NCBI GenBank assembly: GCA_030745875.1
Contig: JASLNT010000057.1
Span: forward strand, 62,001 to 126,000
Direction: 5' to 3'
From: Phycisphaerae bacterium
GTDB taxonomy: Bacteria; Planctomycetota; Phycisphaerae; SM23-33
DNA length: 64,000 nucleotides
Shown in pieces: positions 17,516 through 27,000 of this stretch (positions are counted from its first letter, which is position 1; every line of letters starts with the position of its first letter). Made by a program: the position numbers and the translations under genes. The notes under the pieces were generated by a model that was not told where the DNA came from, made no database searches, and saw only the letters and a program-made list of their open reading frames with translations.

Positions 17516-20173
17516 ATGTACGAAACCAGGAAGGCGACGGTTCTTGTGGCGATATTGGTGTTTGGGTGCTTTGCCTGCTCCGCAGGCGCCGCCCGAAAAC
17601 CGCAACCAAAGCAGAAACCGCAGAAAACGCAAAAGCGCAAGAAACAACGCCGGCCCAAACCTCAGCCGCCCAAAGCTGTCAGGCTCACTCCCGCCCAGCA
17701 GGCCGACAAGGCGATGAAACTGGCCCGTACAACGCTGGAATACGTTCAGAAATCCGAATCTCGTCCGAAGATGGCGACCGAACTGACCGCTCTGGGCAAG
17801 CGACACATTGCGGCGGCTGGCAACGATGCGGCTTTGTCGGCGCTGGTTGGCGAGATAGGCGGGCTTCGGAGGCGCATTATCCTGTCGCATCCGGCGCTGA
17901 ACTTTGAGCGCCTGCTGATCAACCAGACGCCTCCGCCCGGCTACAGTCACAACTGCGATCAATACCTTGGAAGGCATAGTCGCCCGGGTCCGGGCATTAC
18001 GATTCTGGAATCGTGGAAGGACAATCCGAAACCTCGTGTGTTGCTGAAGGGCAAGCTGCCGATCGGGGCCGCTAACAAACCAAAACTCTCCTGGGACGCA
18101 AAACGCATTGTATTCGCCTTCTGCGACCACACGCAGAAAGACAAGGACCAACGCCGCTTCTTCATTTACGAAGCGTCGATCGACGGGGGCAGCGTAAGGC
18201 GGATTACCGGAACGGATTCGGACCCCATGGCCCGCTGGGACGGCAGACGGACAGTGATCATCGAAGACAACGATCCGTGCTATCTGCCCGACGGCGGGAT
18301 CGCGTTCGTGTCGACCCGCATGCAGGGCTTCGGGCGCTGTCACAACGGACGGTACACCCCGTCGCTGCTGCTGCACCGCGTGGAAAGCGACGGCAGCGGA
18401 TTGAGGCAGATTTCGTTTGGCGAGGCCAACGAAGCCGATCCGGTCGTCCTTCCCGACGGGCGGATGGTCTACACACGATGGGACTACATCAATCGCAACG
18501 TTACGATGTTCCACATGCTTTGGTACACTCGCCCCGACGGAGCGACACAGGCGAATTTCTTCGGAGCCGACACGGTGAGCCCGTGGATGATTTCCGAGAC
18601 CGCGGCGATCCCCAATTCGACCAAGGTCGTCGCACTGGCGACCGGGCACCACAGCTTCTCGACCGGATGCATTATCCGCATCGACCCGGCCGTCGGCGAG
18701 AACGGAAGTAAGCCTATCAAGCGAATTACGCCGGAGATCGCGTTCTTCGAGGCTGAATCGCGGAATATCCTCGGTTGCTACTCGACACCCTGGCCGATCA
18801 CGGAGGACCTGTTCCTGGCGGCGTACTCCCCGCAGAACCTGCCTTACCAGGGACGTACGCCCAAAGATACGTTTGCTATCTATCTGGTCGATTCGTTTGG
18901 CGGAAGAGAGCTTATCTACAAGGGCGAAACTTCGTGCTTCTCGCCAACTCCGATCCGACCGCGAAAGACTCCGCGGTTGATCCCGTCGTCGCTGCAGCCG
19001 GGAGCCCCTGACACCGGCGTATTCGCGGTCCAGGATGTCTACGAGACCATGAACGATCCGGATAAGCTGCTCAAGCCCGGTGTGATCAAGATGCTGCGGA
19101 TAAACGAGATCGTAAACCAACCGGCGGTCTGGAAGAACCAGCCCAGCCTCGTCAGACACGAAGTGGCGAAGCACATCCTGGGAACCGTTCCGGTGAAGCC
19201 CAACGGATCGGTGATGTTCACCGCACCGGCGGGCAAGCCGCTGCAACTCCAGGCGCTGGACGAAAACGGCATGGCCGTAATGACCATGCGAACGTTTGTC
19301 TATCTCCAACCGGGTGAGTTTCGCAGCTGCGTCGGTTGTCACGAGCAGAAGGGTCTGGCGCCGCTTGCTGCTCCGATGGCGATGAAGGGAAAGCCCGTTG
19401 CAATTGTTCCTCCGACCGATCCCTCGTACGTCGGCGGTTTCAGCTTCCTCCGTTCGGTCCAGCCCGTGCTCGATCGATATTGCATCAGGTGTCACGGACT
19501 CGACAAGGTCGACGGCAAGCTCGATCTGCTCGGGGCAGTCGAAACGCCGAAAAAGCCCAGGGACTGGATGGTCTCGAAAATCCTGAAGACCGCCCGATCG
19601 TACAATTCGATCTGCAATGCGCCGGGTCTGATAAAGACCGCCAAGTTCAAAGGCGAAACTCACGCTACTCGTCCCAGGGACTATTTCGCAGTCGCCAGCA
19701 AGCTGGTTCCGCTTCTGATGAAGGGGCACGCCAAGGTCAAATTCGACGCGACGCAGATCGCCCCGATTATCGATTGGCTCGACGTAAACGCGCAGTATTG
19801 CGGTGATTACTCGTTTAACCGGATCGAAGACCGCCAGGCTGATCCGGATGGTGAAAAAGCCCTTCGCGCATGGGTGGCCCGGAGATTCGATGCGAAACTG
19901 GCCGCGCAACCGTTTGCAGCACTGGTGAACGTCGGATGCCCCGAAGCCAGCCGCATCCTCAACGCTCCGTTGCCCGCGGCGGCGGGAGGATGGGGGCAGA
20001 TATCCGGCGGATTCAATGGCAAGGCGGATCCGGATTACAAGCAGGCGGTCAAACTGGTCACAGCAGCGATCCAACCGCGGAAATACCGCGATATAAACGG
20101 AACTTGCGGGCGCGAACCATGCCTCTGCAAGAGCTGCTGGGTCCGCAAACTCGCCACCGCTTCGCGCAAATAA
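17516..20173 (+). CDS. divergent HzsA-like c-heme protein (paralogue D)
   Basis: The 885-residue exported protein has a signal peptide (about 1-24), a Lys/Pro-rich basic linker (25-60), a helical segment, then an HzsA-like propeller and cytochrome body. Only two CxxCH heme sites are present (residues 605 and 656, again 51 apart); the third site of A-C is missing. The C-terminus carries an extra Cys group, CGREPCLCKSC, not of heme type, that could bind metal or form disulfides. The 'NPLLDFDKLL'-type entry segment (here HPALNFERLLI) is shared with the long fusion at 32342-36835, so D and that fusion form a second subfamily. A CAGGAAA site precedes the ATG. Function unknown. Confidence 0.78.
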   Translation: MYETRKATVLVAILVFGCFACSAGAARKPQPKQKPQKTQKRKKQRRPKPQPPKAVRLTPAQQADKAMKLARTTLEYVQKSESRPKMATELTALGKRHIAAAGNDAALSALVGEIGGLRRRIILSHPALNFERLLINQTPPPGYSHNCDQYLGRHSRPGPGITILESWKDNPKPRVLLKGKLPIGAANKPKLSWDAKRIVFAFCDHTQKDKDQRRFFIYEASIDGGSVRRITGTDSDPMARWDGRRTVIIEDNDPCYLPDGGIAFVSTRMQGFGRCHNGRYTPSLLLHRVESDGSGLRQISFGEANEADPVVLPDGRMVYTRWDYINRNVTMFHMLWYTRPDGATQANFFGADTVSPWMISETAAIPNSTKVVALATGHHSFSTGCIIRIDPAVGENGSKPIKRITPEIAFFEAESRNILGCYSTPWPITEDLFLAAYSPQNLPYQGRTPKDTFAIYLVDSFGGRELIYKGETSCFSPTPIRPRKTPRLIPSSLQPGAPDTGVFAVQDVYETMNDPDKLLKPGVIKMLRINEIVNQPAVWKNQPSLVRHEVAKHILGTVPVKPNGSVMFTAPAGKPLQLQALDENGMAVMTMRTFVYLQPGEFRSCVGCHEQKGLAPLAAPMAMKGKPVAIVPPTDPSYVGGFSFLRSVQPVLDRYCIRCHGLDKVDGKLDLLGAVETPKKPRDWMVSKILKTARSYNSICNAPGLIKTAKFKGETHATRPRDYFAVASKLVPLLMKGHAKVKFDATQIAPIIDWLDVNAQYCGDYSFNRIEDRQADPDGEKALRAWVARRFDAKLAAQPFAALVNVGCPEASRILNAPLPAAAGGWGQISGGFNGKADPDYKQAVKLVTAAIQPRKYRDINGTCGREPCLCKSCWVRKLATASRK

Positions 20174-20382
20174 GACACGCGCGCCTGCGGCCGCGCCGAT
20201 TATTTCTCAAATGGGCGCTTCTTCACTATGGACAGAACGTCCCTCGCATTGGTATCGTTGTCGCTATGGACCCCGTGATCTGCAGTCGGCGGATGTGGTC
20301 GCCTGTGCTTGCGGTGGTAAGCGTTCGGATCGAATAACCAAGGCGGGTCGGCATCCGCTGCAACGTCGATAGGGAGAATACC

Positions 20383-21387
20383 ATGAATTTCCGTAAAGCA
20401 ACTGTCTGGACGATCCTGGCGGCAGTGATGAGCATGAGCCAGATGCAGTGTTCCAAGTCTGACGCACCGATTCGCGACGAAGAGGCCTCCAACGGCTCCG
20501 AACCGCGCGTGAAGCTGGTGGCGAAGTATCCGCCCGGAACATACGAGATGATCCAGATACAGGACATGACCACCAAGGGAACGGTCCGAGCCGGCGATCG
20601 AAAGCAGAAGATAAGTTCGAAACAGAAGATGACGCAGTGGGTGGATATCAATGTTACGCCCGCCGCCGCGGGCAGTACGAAGCTGGCGATGGACTTCAAG
20701 CGAATCAGACAGGAAACTACGGGCGGTCCGGCCAGCGGCGTGATCGATACGTCCGATCCCGCCTCCCTGTCCGGCAACCCCGGAGCCAAGGTGTTCAGCG
20801 CTCTCCTGGACGCGGAAATCACCATGGATTGCGATGCCGACGGTAAGGTGTCCAATGTGAGCGGCATGAGCGCAATATGGGACCGAATCGGCCGGCAAGA
20901 CCCTCAGATGCGCCAAATGGCGCAGCAGTTGAAGAAGACGCTCGGCGACAAGGCCATGGGCAAAATGATCAGCATGTCGCAGGACTTCATGCCCAAAGAA
21001 CCGGTCGGAGCCGGAGCTGTGTGGTATGCGGATTTCAGCATGCCCATTCCGATGGCCGGAGATATGGGATGTGAGGCCAAGTGCAAACTGATCGAACTGA
21101 AAACCAACCCCGCCGGTGAGAATATCGCCGTAATAGAAATGAAAGCCAGGATGACCTCCAAAGGCGGCGAGACTACGCAGATCGGTCCGGGCTCCATGAA
21201 GATTGACGCCCTTAAAATGACCATAAAAGGGCGCATGGACTTGAACACCGACAACGGTATGATGTCGAAGCAGTCGATGGATATCGACGGTTCGATGTCG
21301 GTGAAGGTTGAGGCCCAAGGGCAGACCATAACGACTGATGCTGAGATAACCGGAACCCAGTCGACCACATTCACCAAGACCAAGTAA
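20383..21387 (+). CDS. exported lipoprotein-like protein, DUF6263-type
   Basis: The 334-residue protein has a hydrophobic N-terminus ending in a Cys at residue 23. The Gln before the Cys makes the lipobox weak, so lipidation is possible rather than certain. The body is beta-rich and Met/Lys-rich, with repeated segments such as 'KISSKQKMTQWVDINVTP' and a C-terminal 'MSKQSMDIDGSMSVKVEAQ' strand. It resembles the planctomycete lipoprotein family DUF6263, of unknown role. A GGGAG site lies 6 bases before the ATG. It is a single-gene unit: an upstream gap of 209 bases holds nothing recognisable, and a strong hairpin follows the stop. Confidence 0.65.
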   Translation: MNFRKATVWTILAAVMSMSQMQCSKSDAPIRDEEASNGSEPRVKLVAKYPPGTYEMIQIQDMTTKGTVRAGDRKQKISSKQKMTQWVDINVTPAAAGSTKLAMDFKRIRQETTGGPASGVIDTSDPASLSGNPGAKVFSALLDAEITMDCDADGKVSNVSGMSAIWDRIGRQDPQMRQMAQQLKKTLGDKAMGKMISMSQDFMPKEPVGAGAVWYADFSMPIPMAGDMGCEAKCKLIELKTNPAGENIAVIEMKARMTSKGGETTQIGPGSMKIDALKMTIKGRMDLNTDNGMMSKQSMDIDGSMSVKVEAQGQTITTDAEITGTQSTTFTKTK

Positions 21388-21413
21388 GTCCGCCGACGCA
21401 CGATGGCGCAAAG

Positions 21414-21447
21414 AAAGAGACGTCCGCAAACGCGGGCGTCTCTTTTT
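21414..21447. terminator. bidirectional intrinsic terminator
   Basis: A 14-base stem (AAAGAGACGTCCGC with GCGGGCGTCTCTTT, one G-U pair) and a 4-base loop AAAC run into TTTTT. The opposite strand also ends in a T-rich run, so the same hairpin can end the lipoprotein gene (plus) and leuB (minus). Confidence 0.85.
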
Positions 21448-21474
21448 GTGAGTGTTTCTTGCGATCCTGTCGCG

Positions 21475-22575
21475 TTATTCGGCTTCGGTGACGGTCCTGG
21501 CGACCAGGTCGCCGACCTCGCTGGTTGAGAATCCCATCCGACCGGCCGACTGACTGTCCATCTGCGGTGTGACCGCTCGGATCGCCTGTTCAACGCGGTT
21601 GCCCGCATCGACGAGCTTGTCGTCGCCGGTGTTGTTGCCCGTCTCGCGCAGCAGCATCGCCAGCGACGCTATCGCCGCGATCGGATTTATCACATTCTGC
21701 CCGGTATACTTTGGAGCCGACCCGCCGATGGGCTCGAACATGCTCACACCGCCCGGATTAATGTTCCCGCCCGCCGCTACGCCCATTCCGCCCTGGATCA
21801 TCGCGCCGAGGTCGGTGATGATGTCGCCGAACATATTGCACACCACGATGGTGTCGTAATACTCGGGGTTCTTGACGAACCACATGCAGGCCGCGTCGAC
21901 GTGGTTGTAGTCCTTCGTCAGTTCGGGATACTCCTCGCCGATCTCCATGAACGCGCGGAACCACAGATCGTGTGCGTACGTAAGCACGTTGTTCTTGGCC
22001 ACCAGTGTGATCAGCTTCTTGTCGTCGCGACGCATGCACAGGTCCATCGCGTAACGAATCGCCCGCTCGACGCCCATACGCGTGTTGCACATGGTCTGCG
22101 TGGCTACTTCGTTGGGCGTGCCCTTGTACTGCAGACCGCCCATACCCGAGTAAAGGCCCTCGGTGTTCTCGCGGACGACCACGAAATCGATGTCGTCGGG
22201 AGTCTTGCCCGCAAGCGGAGTCTCAACGCCCGGATAGAGCGTAACAGGGCGGAGGTTAATGTACTGGTCCAATTGGAAACGAGCCTTGAGCAGCAGACCC
22301 TTTTCCAGGATCCCCGGAGCTACGTCCGGATGACCGACCGCTCCGAGATAAATCGCGTCGAAAGTCGCCAACTCATCGATCTCTTCTTCCGAGATCACCG
22401 GAATCGACGGTGCGTTGGGGTCGCCGCCTGCGGCAAGATAGCGATCACCGCTGACATTGAAGTCCTGAGTCGTATACTCAAAGCCGACCTTTGCGGCCGC
22501 TGCTTCCAGCACTTTGAGACCTTCAGCCACAACTTCCGGGCCCGTCCCATCACCGCCAATTACTGCAATCTTCAT
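21475..22575 (-). CDS. leuB: 3-isopropylmalate dehydrogenase family enzyme
   Basis: The 366-residue protein is a full-length member of the isocitrate/isopropylmalate dehydrogenase family. It has the N-terminal GGDGTGPEV, the RENTEGLYSG substrate/phosphate loop, the metal-binding Asp cluster in CNMFGDIITDLGA, and the NAD-binding GSAPKYTGQNVINP. It would convert 3-isopropylmalate to 2-oxoisocaproate in leucine synthesis. The REN(T)EG loop also occurs in tartrate and homoisocitrate dehydrogenases, so substrate identity is not certain. A leuD-like gene is 40 kb away, so the leucine genes are scattered. AAAGGA lies 8 bases before the start. Confidence 0.85.
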   Translation of the reverse strand: MKIAVIGGDGTGPEVVAEGLKVLEAAAAKVGFEYTTQDFNVSGDRYLAAGGDPNAPSIPVISEEEIDELATFDAIYLGAVGHPDVAPGILEKGLLLKARFQLDQYINLRPVTLYPGVETPLAGKTPDDIDFVVVRENTEGLYSGMGGLQYKGTPNEVATQTMCNTRMGVERAIRYAMDLCMRRDDKKLITLVAKNNVLTYAHDLWFRAFMEIGEEYPELTKDYNHVDAACMWFVKNPEYYDTIVVCNMFGDIITDLGAMIQGGMGVAAGGNINPGGVSMFEPIGGSAPKYTGQNVINPIAAIASLAMLLRETGNNTGDDKLVDAGNRVEQAIRAVTPQMDSQSAGRMGFSTSEVGDLVARTVTEAE

Positions 22576-22900
22576 GATTATGTCCTTTCAGCCTGGTATT
22601 CTCACTGTTTGGAAAATCGACAAGCCCCACAGGGTACTACAAACCGGTATGCGAAGATAGTCCAAAATTGTGAGATTGGTCCGGCGTTGGGATCCCAGAT
22701 CCCGATCGGATGCTCGTGATGTCACGCCTGTTGGAAGTGTGACATGTCGGTGTGGTTGGGTTCGCTGGCGTGTCGGCGGGCGTATTTACGGCCGTTTGCC
22801 AATTGCCCCCGTGTTTCCCCTTGCCCCGAATCAATCGACACTCGACAATGTCGCTGCCGGACTCGGTCGGTTCCACACCGGACAGCAGAAGGAGCCAAAC
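22576..22900. other. divergent intergenic region (325 bases)
   Basis: The gap holds the ribosome binding sites of leuB (minus) and of the large exported protein (plus) and the candidate promoter at 22821-22849. The plus-strand frame stays open from 22670 but contains no strong start before 22901, so this is treated as leader. Nothing else was recognised. Confidence 0.5.
22821..22849 (+). promoter_or_regulatory. candidate promoter for the large glycosidase-like gene
   Basis: TTGCCC (22821-22826), a 17-base spacer and GACAAT (22844-22849) match the consensus at four of six positions in each box, about 50 bases before the ATG. Confidence 0.3.
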
Positions 22901-25900
22901 ATGCGCGGGCGTTACTGGTTGTGCCTGGGAATTGTAATCTCATTAGTCGTTCCGTCGGCGTCTTGGGGCGGGTCGAATCTGCTGGCCGATCCGTCGTTTG
23001 AAGTAACCAAAGAGCGTGACCGTTTCGGTCTCGTGTTCGCAAAGTGGGGCGGTTGGAAATACGACGGCGACTGCAGTTTCGCCGTCGGGCGGGCCGCTCG
23101 CACGGGCAAGCACTCGTGCCTGCTGATTGGCGGGGCCGGTGCGAAAATCCGTGCGGCGCAGTTGGTTAGCCTGCAACCGGGCAGGTACAGGATCACAGCT
23201 TATATCCGCGGGCTGGATATCGGAAAGGGCTCCTGGGGCCAGACCACCGAGTTCATGTTCGCCGACAAGTACATCCAACTCAATAAAAGCGGTACGTTCG
23301 GATGGACCAGGCTCACGTACGTTGGCGATATTCCCAAGGCCGGGAAATTCGGACCGTCGTTTGGAATGATGGCGCCGGGTTATTTCTGGATCGACGATGT
23401 ATTGATGGAGAAAGTCCGGTCCGATGTCCCGCTGACCAAATCGCCCGTACTGGGCAAGGAGTCCCAGCCCATCGCCCCCCCGGGCAAGATCGGTACGGGC
23501 GCCGTGCGATGCGCTGAATGCGGTTACAGGAACATGCCCAAGTGGAGAAGCTGCTACGCCTGCGCAACGCCTCTGACACTGAAGAAGCAAACCCTCACCG
23601 GCCCGCCGGTAAAGCTCATCACTTCGTTTGAAGGCAAGAACCCCTTCGCACCCGGAGCCGTCGTATCGACCCACGCAACACACGGGTCCAAATCGCTCCG
23701 TATCGACCGGTCGTACTCCAGCATGAACCGCTCGCAGGACTGGACCGGCTACGATTATCTCAAAGCCGATATCTACAGCGATGCGAAGATCCCAACGAAA
23801 CTCTACGTCGAAATTCGCGACAGCGCTACGGCCGGTTACTGGACGCGCGTAAACTACAACACCATCGTCCCGCCCGGTCGCAGCAGGTTTGTTCTTCCGA
23901 TCAAGCGGTTGTTTGTTGGCGAAAAATCCCGCCCGGGTCGAATGCTGATTCTCAGCGGGATCAGGCGGCTGGTTTTCAATATCGGGTCGAAACCGCCCGC
24001 GCCGCTGTTTGTCGACAACATCCGCCTGGAGCGCGACGACTCGGCGCGAAAGGTTCTCTTTGACGGCCTGCACGCTTTTGATTTCGGAAAGAGTTCCGGT
24101 CCGGTGCTGGAGGGTTTCACGCAGATCACCCCGTCTACGCGTTACACCACCGGCCGCGGTTACGGTCTGCGCGGCGCGAAAATCTGGCGAACATACGACG
24201 TTCTCCAGCCCGATCCGCTCTACCAGGACTTCATATGCATCGAATCGGGCGGTCTGGCGGTCGATGCGCCCAACGGTAAATATCGCGTAGTCGTCAACTA
24301 CGATAATCCGTCGGGTTTTTGGGGCGAGTACCAGGTTTATCGCAAGCGGTCTATCCTGGCCGAGGGCAAGCCCGTGGTGACCGATACTATGGACTTCGCA
24401 TCGTTCAAGAAGAAGTACTACCGCTTCTGGAACGTCGAAGACCTGCCTGCCGACGACACGTTCGACAAATACCAGAAAGCGTATTACCGGGAGAAGACCT
24501 TCACCGTTGATGTCACCGACGGGCGATTGGATATCGATTTTCAGGGCTCCAACTGGGCCTGCAGCGTGTCGTCGGTGATAGCCTATCCCGTAGCGAAGAG
24601 CGACTCGGGAAAGCGGTTCGTAAAGTACGTCGAAGACAAGCGGCGATTCCATTTCAACAACTACTTCAAACGCGTCCTTCATCGCCCGACTGGCGATCGC
24701 CTGGTCCCGTCAGCCGCCGACAAGTCGCGCGGGTATGTAACTTTTGTCCGCGATTGCATGAAGGACGTCTATTACAACGATACGCCCCTGACTGCCGAGT
24801 TGGGCAAGCCGATCACCGGAAGGGCGTTTGCGGGCGAATACGAACCGCTGACCTTCTCGATTCTCCCTCTGCGCGACTTGGGCGAGGTGACGGTCAGTGT
24901 TGGCGACCTGTCGGGCTCCGGCGCTGCGATACCTTCCCGGGCAATCGACGTGGCCCACGTTTCATACCGCCTGAGTCGCATAACCATGGAAGGTTCCGTA
25001 TATGCGATAAAGCCTCGCCTGCTCATGCCTTCCGGTTCGGTGGAAATGCCCGCGCGTCTGACCAGACGCTTCTGGCTGACCGTTCGCGTTCCTGCAGGGA
25101 CGCCCGCGGGCGTCTACAAGGGCAACGTGTCGATCAAACCGGCTCGCGGACGGGCGTTTGCGGCGCCGATTGAGTTCACCGTTTGCAAAGGCTCGCTCGA
25201 TGCGGTCGACATTCCCGCCGGACCGTGGAGCCACACCATCCGGACCCCTTGGTACGGCGCCGACCCGGCCGCCCGGGCTCACAACGAACTGATGGCCCGC
25301 AAGAGCCTCGCACGGATGCGAGATTACGGTTTCACCAGTTTCAGCGGTCTGCCCGTCGTAACCTACAAAGGCTTCAAGGACGGTAAACCCGTGCTCGACT
25401 TCAGCGTGGGCGACGCACAGATGAAAATGGCCCGCCAGGCCGGTTTCACCATGCCCGTTGTCACCTATTGCCCATTCGGCGGATTGAATCTGTACTACCA
25501 GAGCCTCGATCAGATGAAGAAAGCAGGCTTCAGCGACTACAGCTCGTTCGTCCGGTCCATATTCTCCGCCGTCCAAACGCACGCCGAATCCAACAACTGG
25601 CTGGACGTGTATTGGAATCTTGGCGACGAACCGATCGGCGACGATCTGACGCGTTCGATAGAGAACGCTGAGGCCTACAAGAAAGCATTTCCCAAAGGTC
25701 CGCCATACTTCACCGCCGCCAGCAGCTTCCGCGGAAACAAGCCCGCCGATCCGCACTTTGTCCTGTCGAAGAATCTCCACATAGCCAACTGGAACACGCA
25801 CGATGAAGACTCTGTGAATCTGATCCGCAGTTCCGGTGGGCGGTGGGCGTTCTACAACGGCGGTAATCGCTGGACGTACGGTGTCTACATGTACAAGGCC

Positions 25901-26275
25901 GCCAAGCAATTCGACATGAAGTTCCGCTTGTCGTGGCATTGGAATTGTGCGGCGGGCGATCCCTATTACGCCCTGGATTGTCGCGAAGACGACTATGCCT
26001 GGTGCAATTCATCGCCCGAAGGCCGGCTGATTCCAGCCGTTCGATTCGAACGTCTGAGAGAGGGCCTGGACGATTACCGACGCATGCTGACTCTCGCCCG
26101 TCTCGTCGCCGAAAAGCCCAACCTGACAGCCGCCAAGAGCGCAAAAAACCTGATCGCACAAACGCTGGGATCGTTCAAACTCGGTCAACGCAATCATGAC
26201 GCCCTGTTCGGACCGGACCACTGGACGACCCTTCGCCGCAGACTGGACGACGCGATCGAAGCGATCAGGAAATAA
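22901..26275 (+). CDS. large exported glycosidase-like protein (GH123/DUF4091-type catalytic region)
   Basis: The start at 22901 gives 1124 residues, an AAGGAG site 6 bases upstream and a clean signal peptide (about 1-25, ending SASWG). Order: CBM-like jelly-roll (30-180, 'NLLADPSFEV'), a CxxC-x10-CxxC zinc-ribbon-like knuckle (around 207-223), a second carbohydrate-binding-like domain (235-370), a malectin-like region (375-580), an immunoglobulin-like region, then a TIM-barrel-type C-terminal half resembling GH123/DUF4091 enzymes, with acidic residues in WNLGDEPIG and a C-terminal REGLDDYRRMLTLA helix typical of that group. It should act on an external polysaccharide or glycan; the linkage is unknown. 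The zinc-ribbon-like knuckle is unusual in an exported enzyme. Confidence 0.75.
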   Translation: MRGRYWLCLGIVISLVVPSASWGGSNLLADPSFEVTKERDRFGLVFAKWGGWKYDGDCSFAVGRAARTGKHSCLLIGGAGAKIRAAQLVSLQPGRYRITAYIRGLDIGKGSWGQTTEFMFADKYIQLNKSGTFGWTRLTYVGDIPKAGKFGPSFGMMAPGYFWIDDVLMEKVRSDVPLTKSPVLGKESQPIAPPGKIGTGAVRCAECGYRNMPKWRSCYACATPLTLKKQTLTGPPVKLITSFEGKNPFAPGAVVSTHATHGSKSLRIDRSYSSMNRSQDWTGYDYLKADIYSDAKIPTKLYVEIRDSATAGYWTRVNYNTIVPPGRSRFVLPIKRLFVGEKSRPGRMLILSGIRRLVFNIGSKPPAPLFVDNIRLERDDSARKVLFDGLHAFDFGKSSGPVLEGFTQITPSTRYTTGRGYGLRGAKIWRTYDVLQPDPLYQDFICIESGGLAVDAPNGKYRVVVNYDNPSGFWGEYQVYRKRSILAEGKPVVTDTMDFASFKKKYYRFWNVEDLPADDTFDKYQKAYYREKTFTVDVTDGRLDIDFQGSNWACSVSSVIAYPVAKSDSGKRFVKYVEDKRRFHFNNYFKRVLHRPTGDRLVPSAADKSRGYVTFVRDCMKDVYYNDTPLTAELGKPITGRAFAGEYEPLTFSILPLRDLGEVTVSVGDLSGSGAAIPSRAIDVAHVSYRLSRITMEGSVYAIKPRLLMPSGSVEMPARLTRRFWLTVRVPAGTPAGVYKGNVSIKPARGRAFAAPIEFTVCKGSLDAVDIPAGPWSHTIRTPWYGADPAARAHNELMARKSLARMRDYGFTSFSGLPVVTYKGFKDGKPVLDFSVGDAQMKMARQAGFTMPVVTYCPFGGLNLYYQSLDQMKKAGFSDYSSFVRSIFSAVQTHAESNNWLDVYWNLGDEPIGDDLTRSIENAEAYKKAFPKGPPYFTAASSFRGNKPADPHFVLSKNLHIANWNTHDEDSVNLIRSSGGRWAFYNGGNRWTYGVYMYKAAKQFDMKFRLSWHWNCAAGDPYYALDCREDDYAWCNSSPEGRLIPAVRFERLREGLDDYRRMLTLARLVAEKPNLTAAKSAKNLIAQTLGSFKLGQRNHDALFGPDHWTTLRRRLDDAIEAIRK

Positions 26276-26586
26276 CCAAACCGACAAACTCGCCGACGGC
26301 CTACAAGACCGTGTAGATCGCCAGCGGTTCGAGGTCGGCTGGAAGGTCCACTTCCAGAGATTCTCCGAACCGGGAATCCCCGCCAACACGATGGCCATCG
26401 ACCGGTCGTCTACGTCAACCGATCCGAACGCTTTGGTCTGCTGTATGGCGCCGGTGAGAGTCAGGCGAGTTGTTAAGAACGTCCCATCCGTATAGTCATG
26501 ACCTGATATCCCGTTTTGACCAGGGGAAGAATCCGATTATGCGCGGAATTTGGAGTGAATGTGAGTTGAAACGACTGGAAACCGGA
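26276..26586. other. intergenic region (311 bases) with possible frameshifted gene remnant
   Basis: On the minus strand two overlapping frames read as protein-like segments. One (about 26500 to 26430) gives TRLTLTGAIQQTKAFGSVDV; the next (about 26425 to 26301) gives RFGESLEVDLPADLEPLAI and ends at a TAG. A single-base shift would join them into the end of one protein. No start codon with a ribosome site was found. This could be a decayed gene end or chance in GC-rich DNA. Confidence 0.25.
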
Positions 26587-27000
26587 CTACTTCTTGTTCT
26601 TCTCCCAGAGCTTGAAGGCCTCCAGAGCTGTTCGGATTGATTGTACCGTTACTCCTATCACCAGCGCATCGTCGAGGTAGCCCACGCCCGGGATGAAATC
26701 GGGTATGGCGTCAAAGGGGTTTACGAAGTAGATCAGCGCTCCAAGGGCGATAGCGATCGTCGACCAGGGGACTTGTCGGTATTCCTTGCTGAACCACGCC
26801 TTAACCATTCGCACCATCGCCGCCAGGTCGCTGATGACCTTGCGAAGCGAGGCTTTGTTTCGTTCGGCCTTTCGGGCGGCTTCGTCGACCAGGTGGATCG
26901 CCCGCTGTGGCGAGTTGCGGTACTCCAGCGCGGTTTCGGCGGCTTGTTCGGCTTGTTCCTGTGCGTCGAAGTTCTCAAGATCTTCCGGTTGCTTGTTCAT
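26587..27000 (-). CDS. DUF1232 (YkvA-like) small protein
   Basis: The 137-residue protein has the DUF1232 core in its C-terminal half, a hydrophobic segment followed by NPFDAIPDFIPGVGYLDDALV (key residues Asp-Pro-Asp and Asp-Asp). An N-terminal charged helical region (1-55) is rich in Gln, Ala and Glu. The family is widespread and uncharacterised, probably membrane-associated. Its start codon overlaps the stop of prmC by four bases (ATGA), so the two are co-translated. Confidence 0.8.
   Translation of the reverse strand: MNKQPEDLENFDAQEQAEQAAETALEYRNSPQRAIHLVDEAARKAERNKASLRKVISDLAAMVRMVKAWFSKEYRQVPWSTIAIALGALIYFVNPFDAIPDFIPGVGYLDDALVIGVTVQSIRTALEAFKLWEKNKK

Noticed and set aside
17441..20074. 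877-codon minus-strand open frame opposite HzsA-like paralogue D
   Set aside because: It runs antisense to a gene with signal peptide, heme motifs and ribosome site, and its own product is Arg/Val/Asp-rich with no family resemblance.
7524..20173. Anammox hydrazine synthase locus
   Set aside because: Only alpha-subunit-like proteins are present. No HzsB, HzsC, hydrazine dehydrogenase or nitrite reductase gene is visible, and several planctomycete-type genomes carry such relatives without anammox.
22943..24682. 579-codon minus-strand frame inside the glycosidase-like gene
   Set aside because: Antisense shadow of a strongly supported exported protein; no ribosome site or motif.
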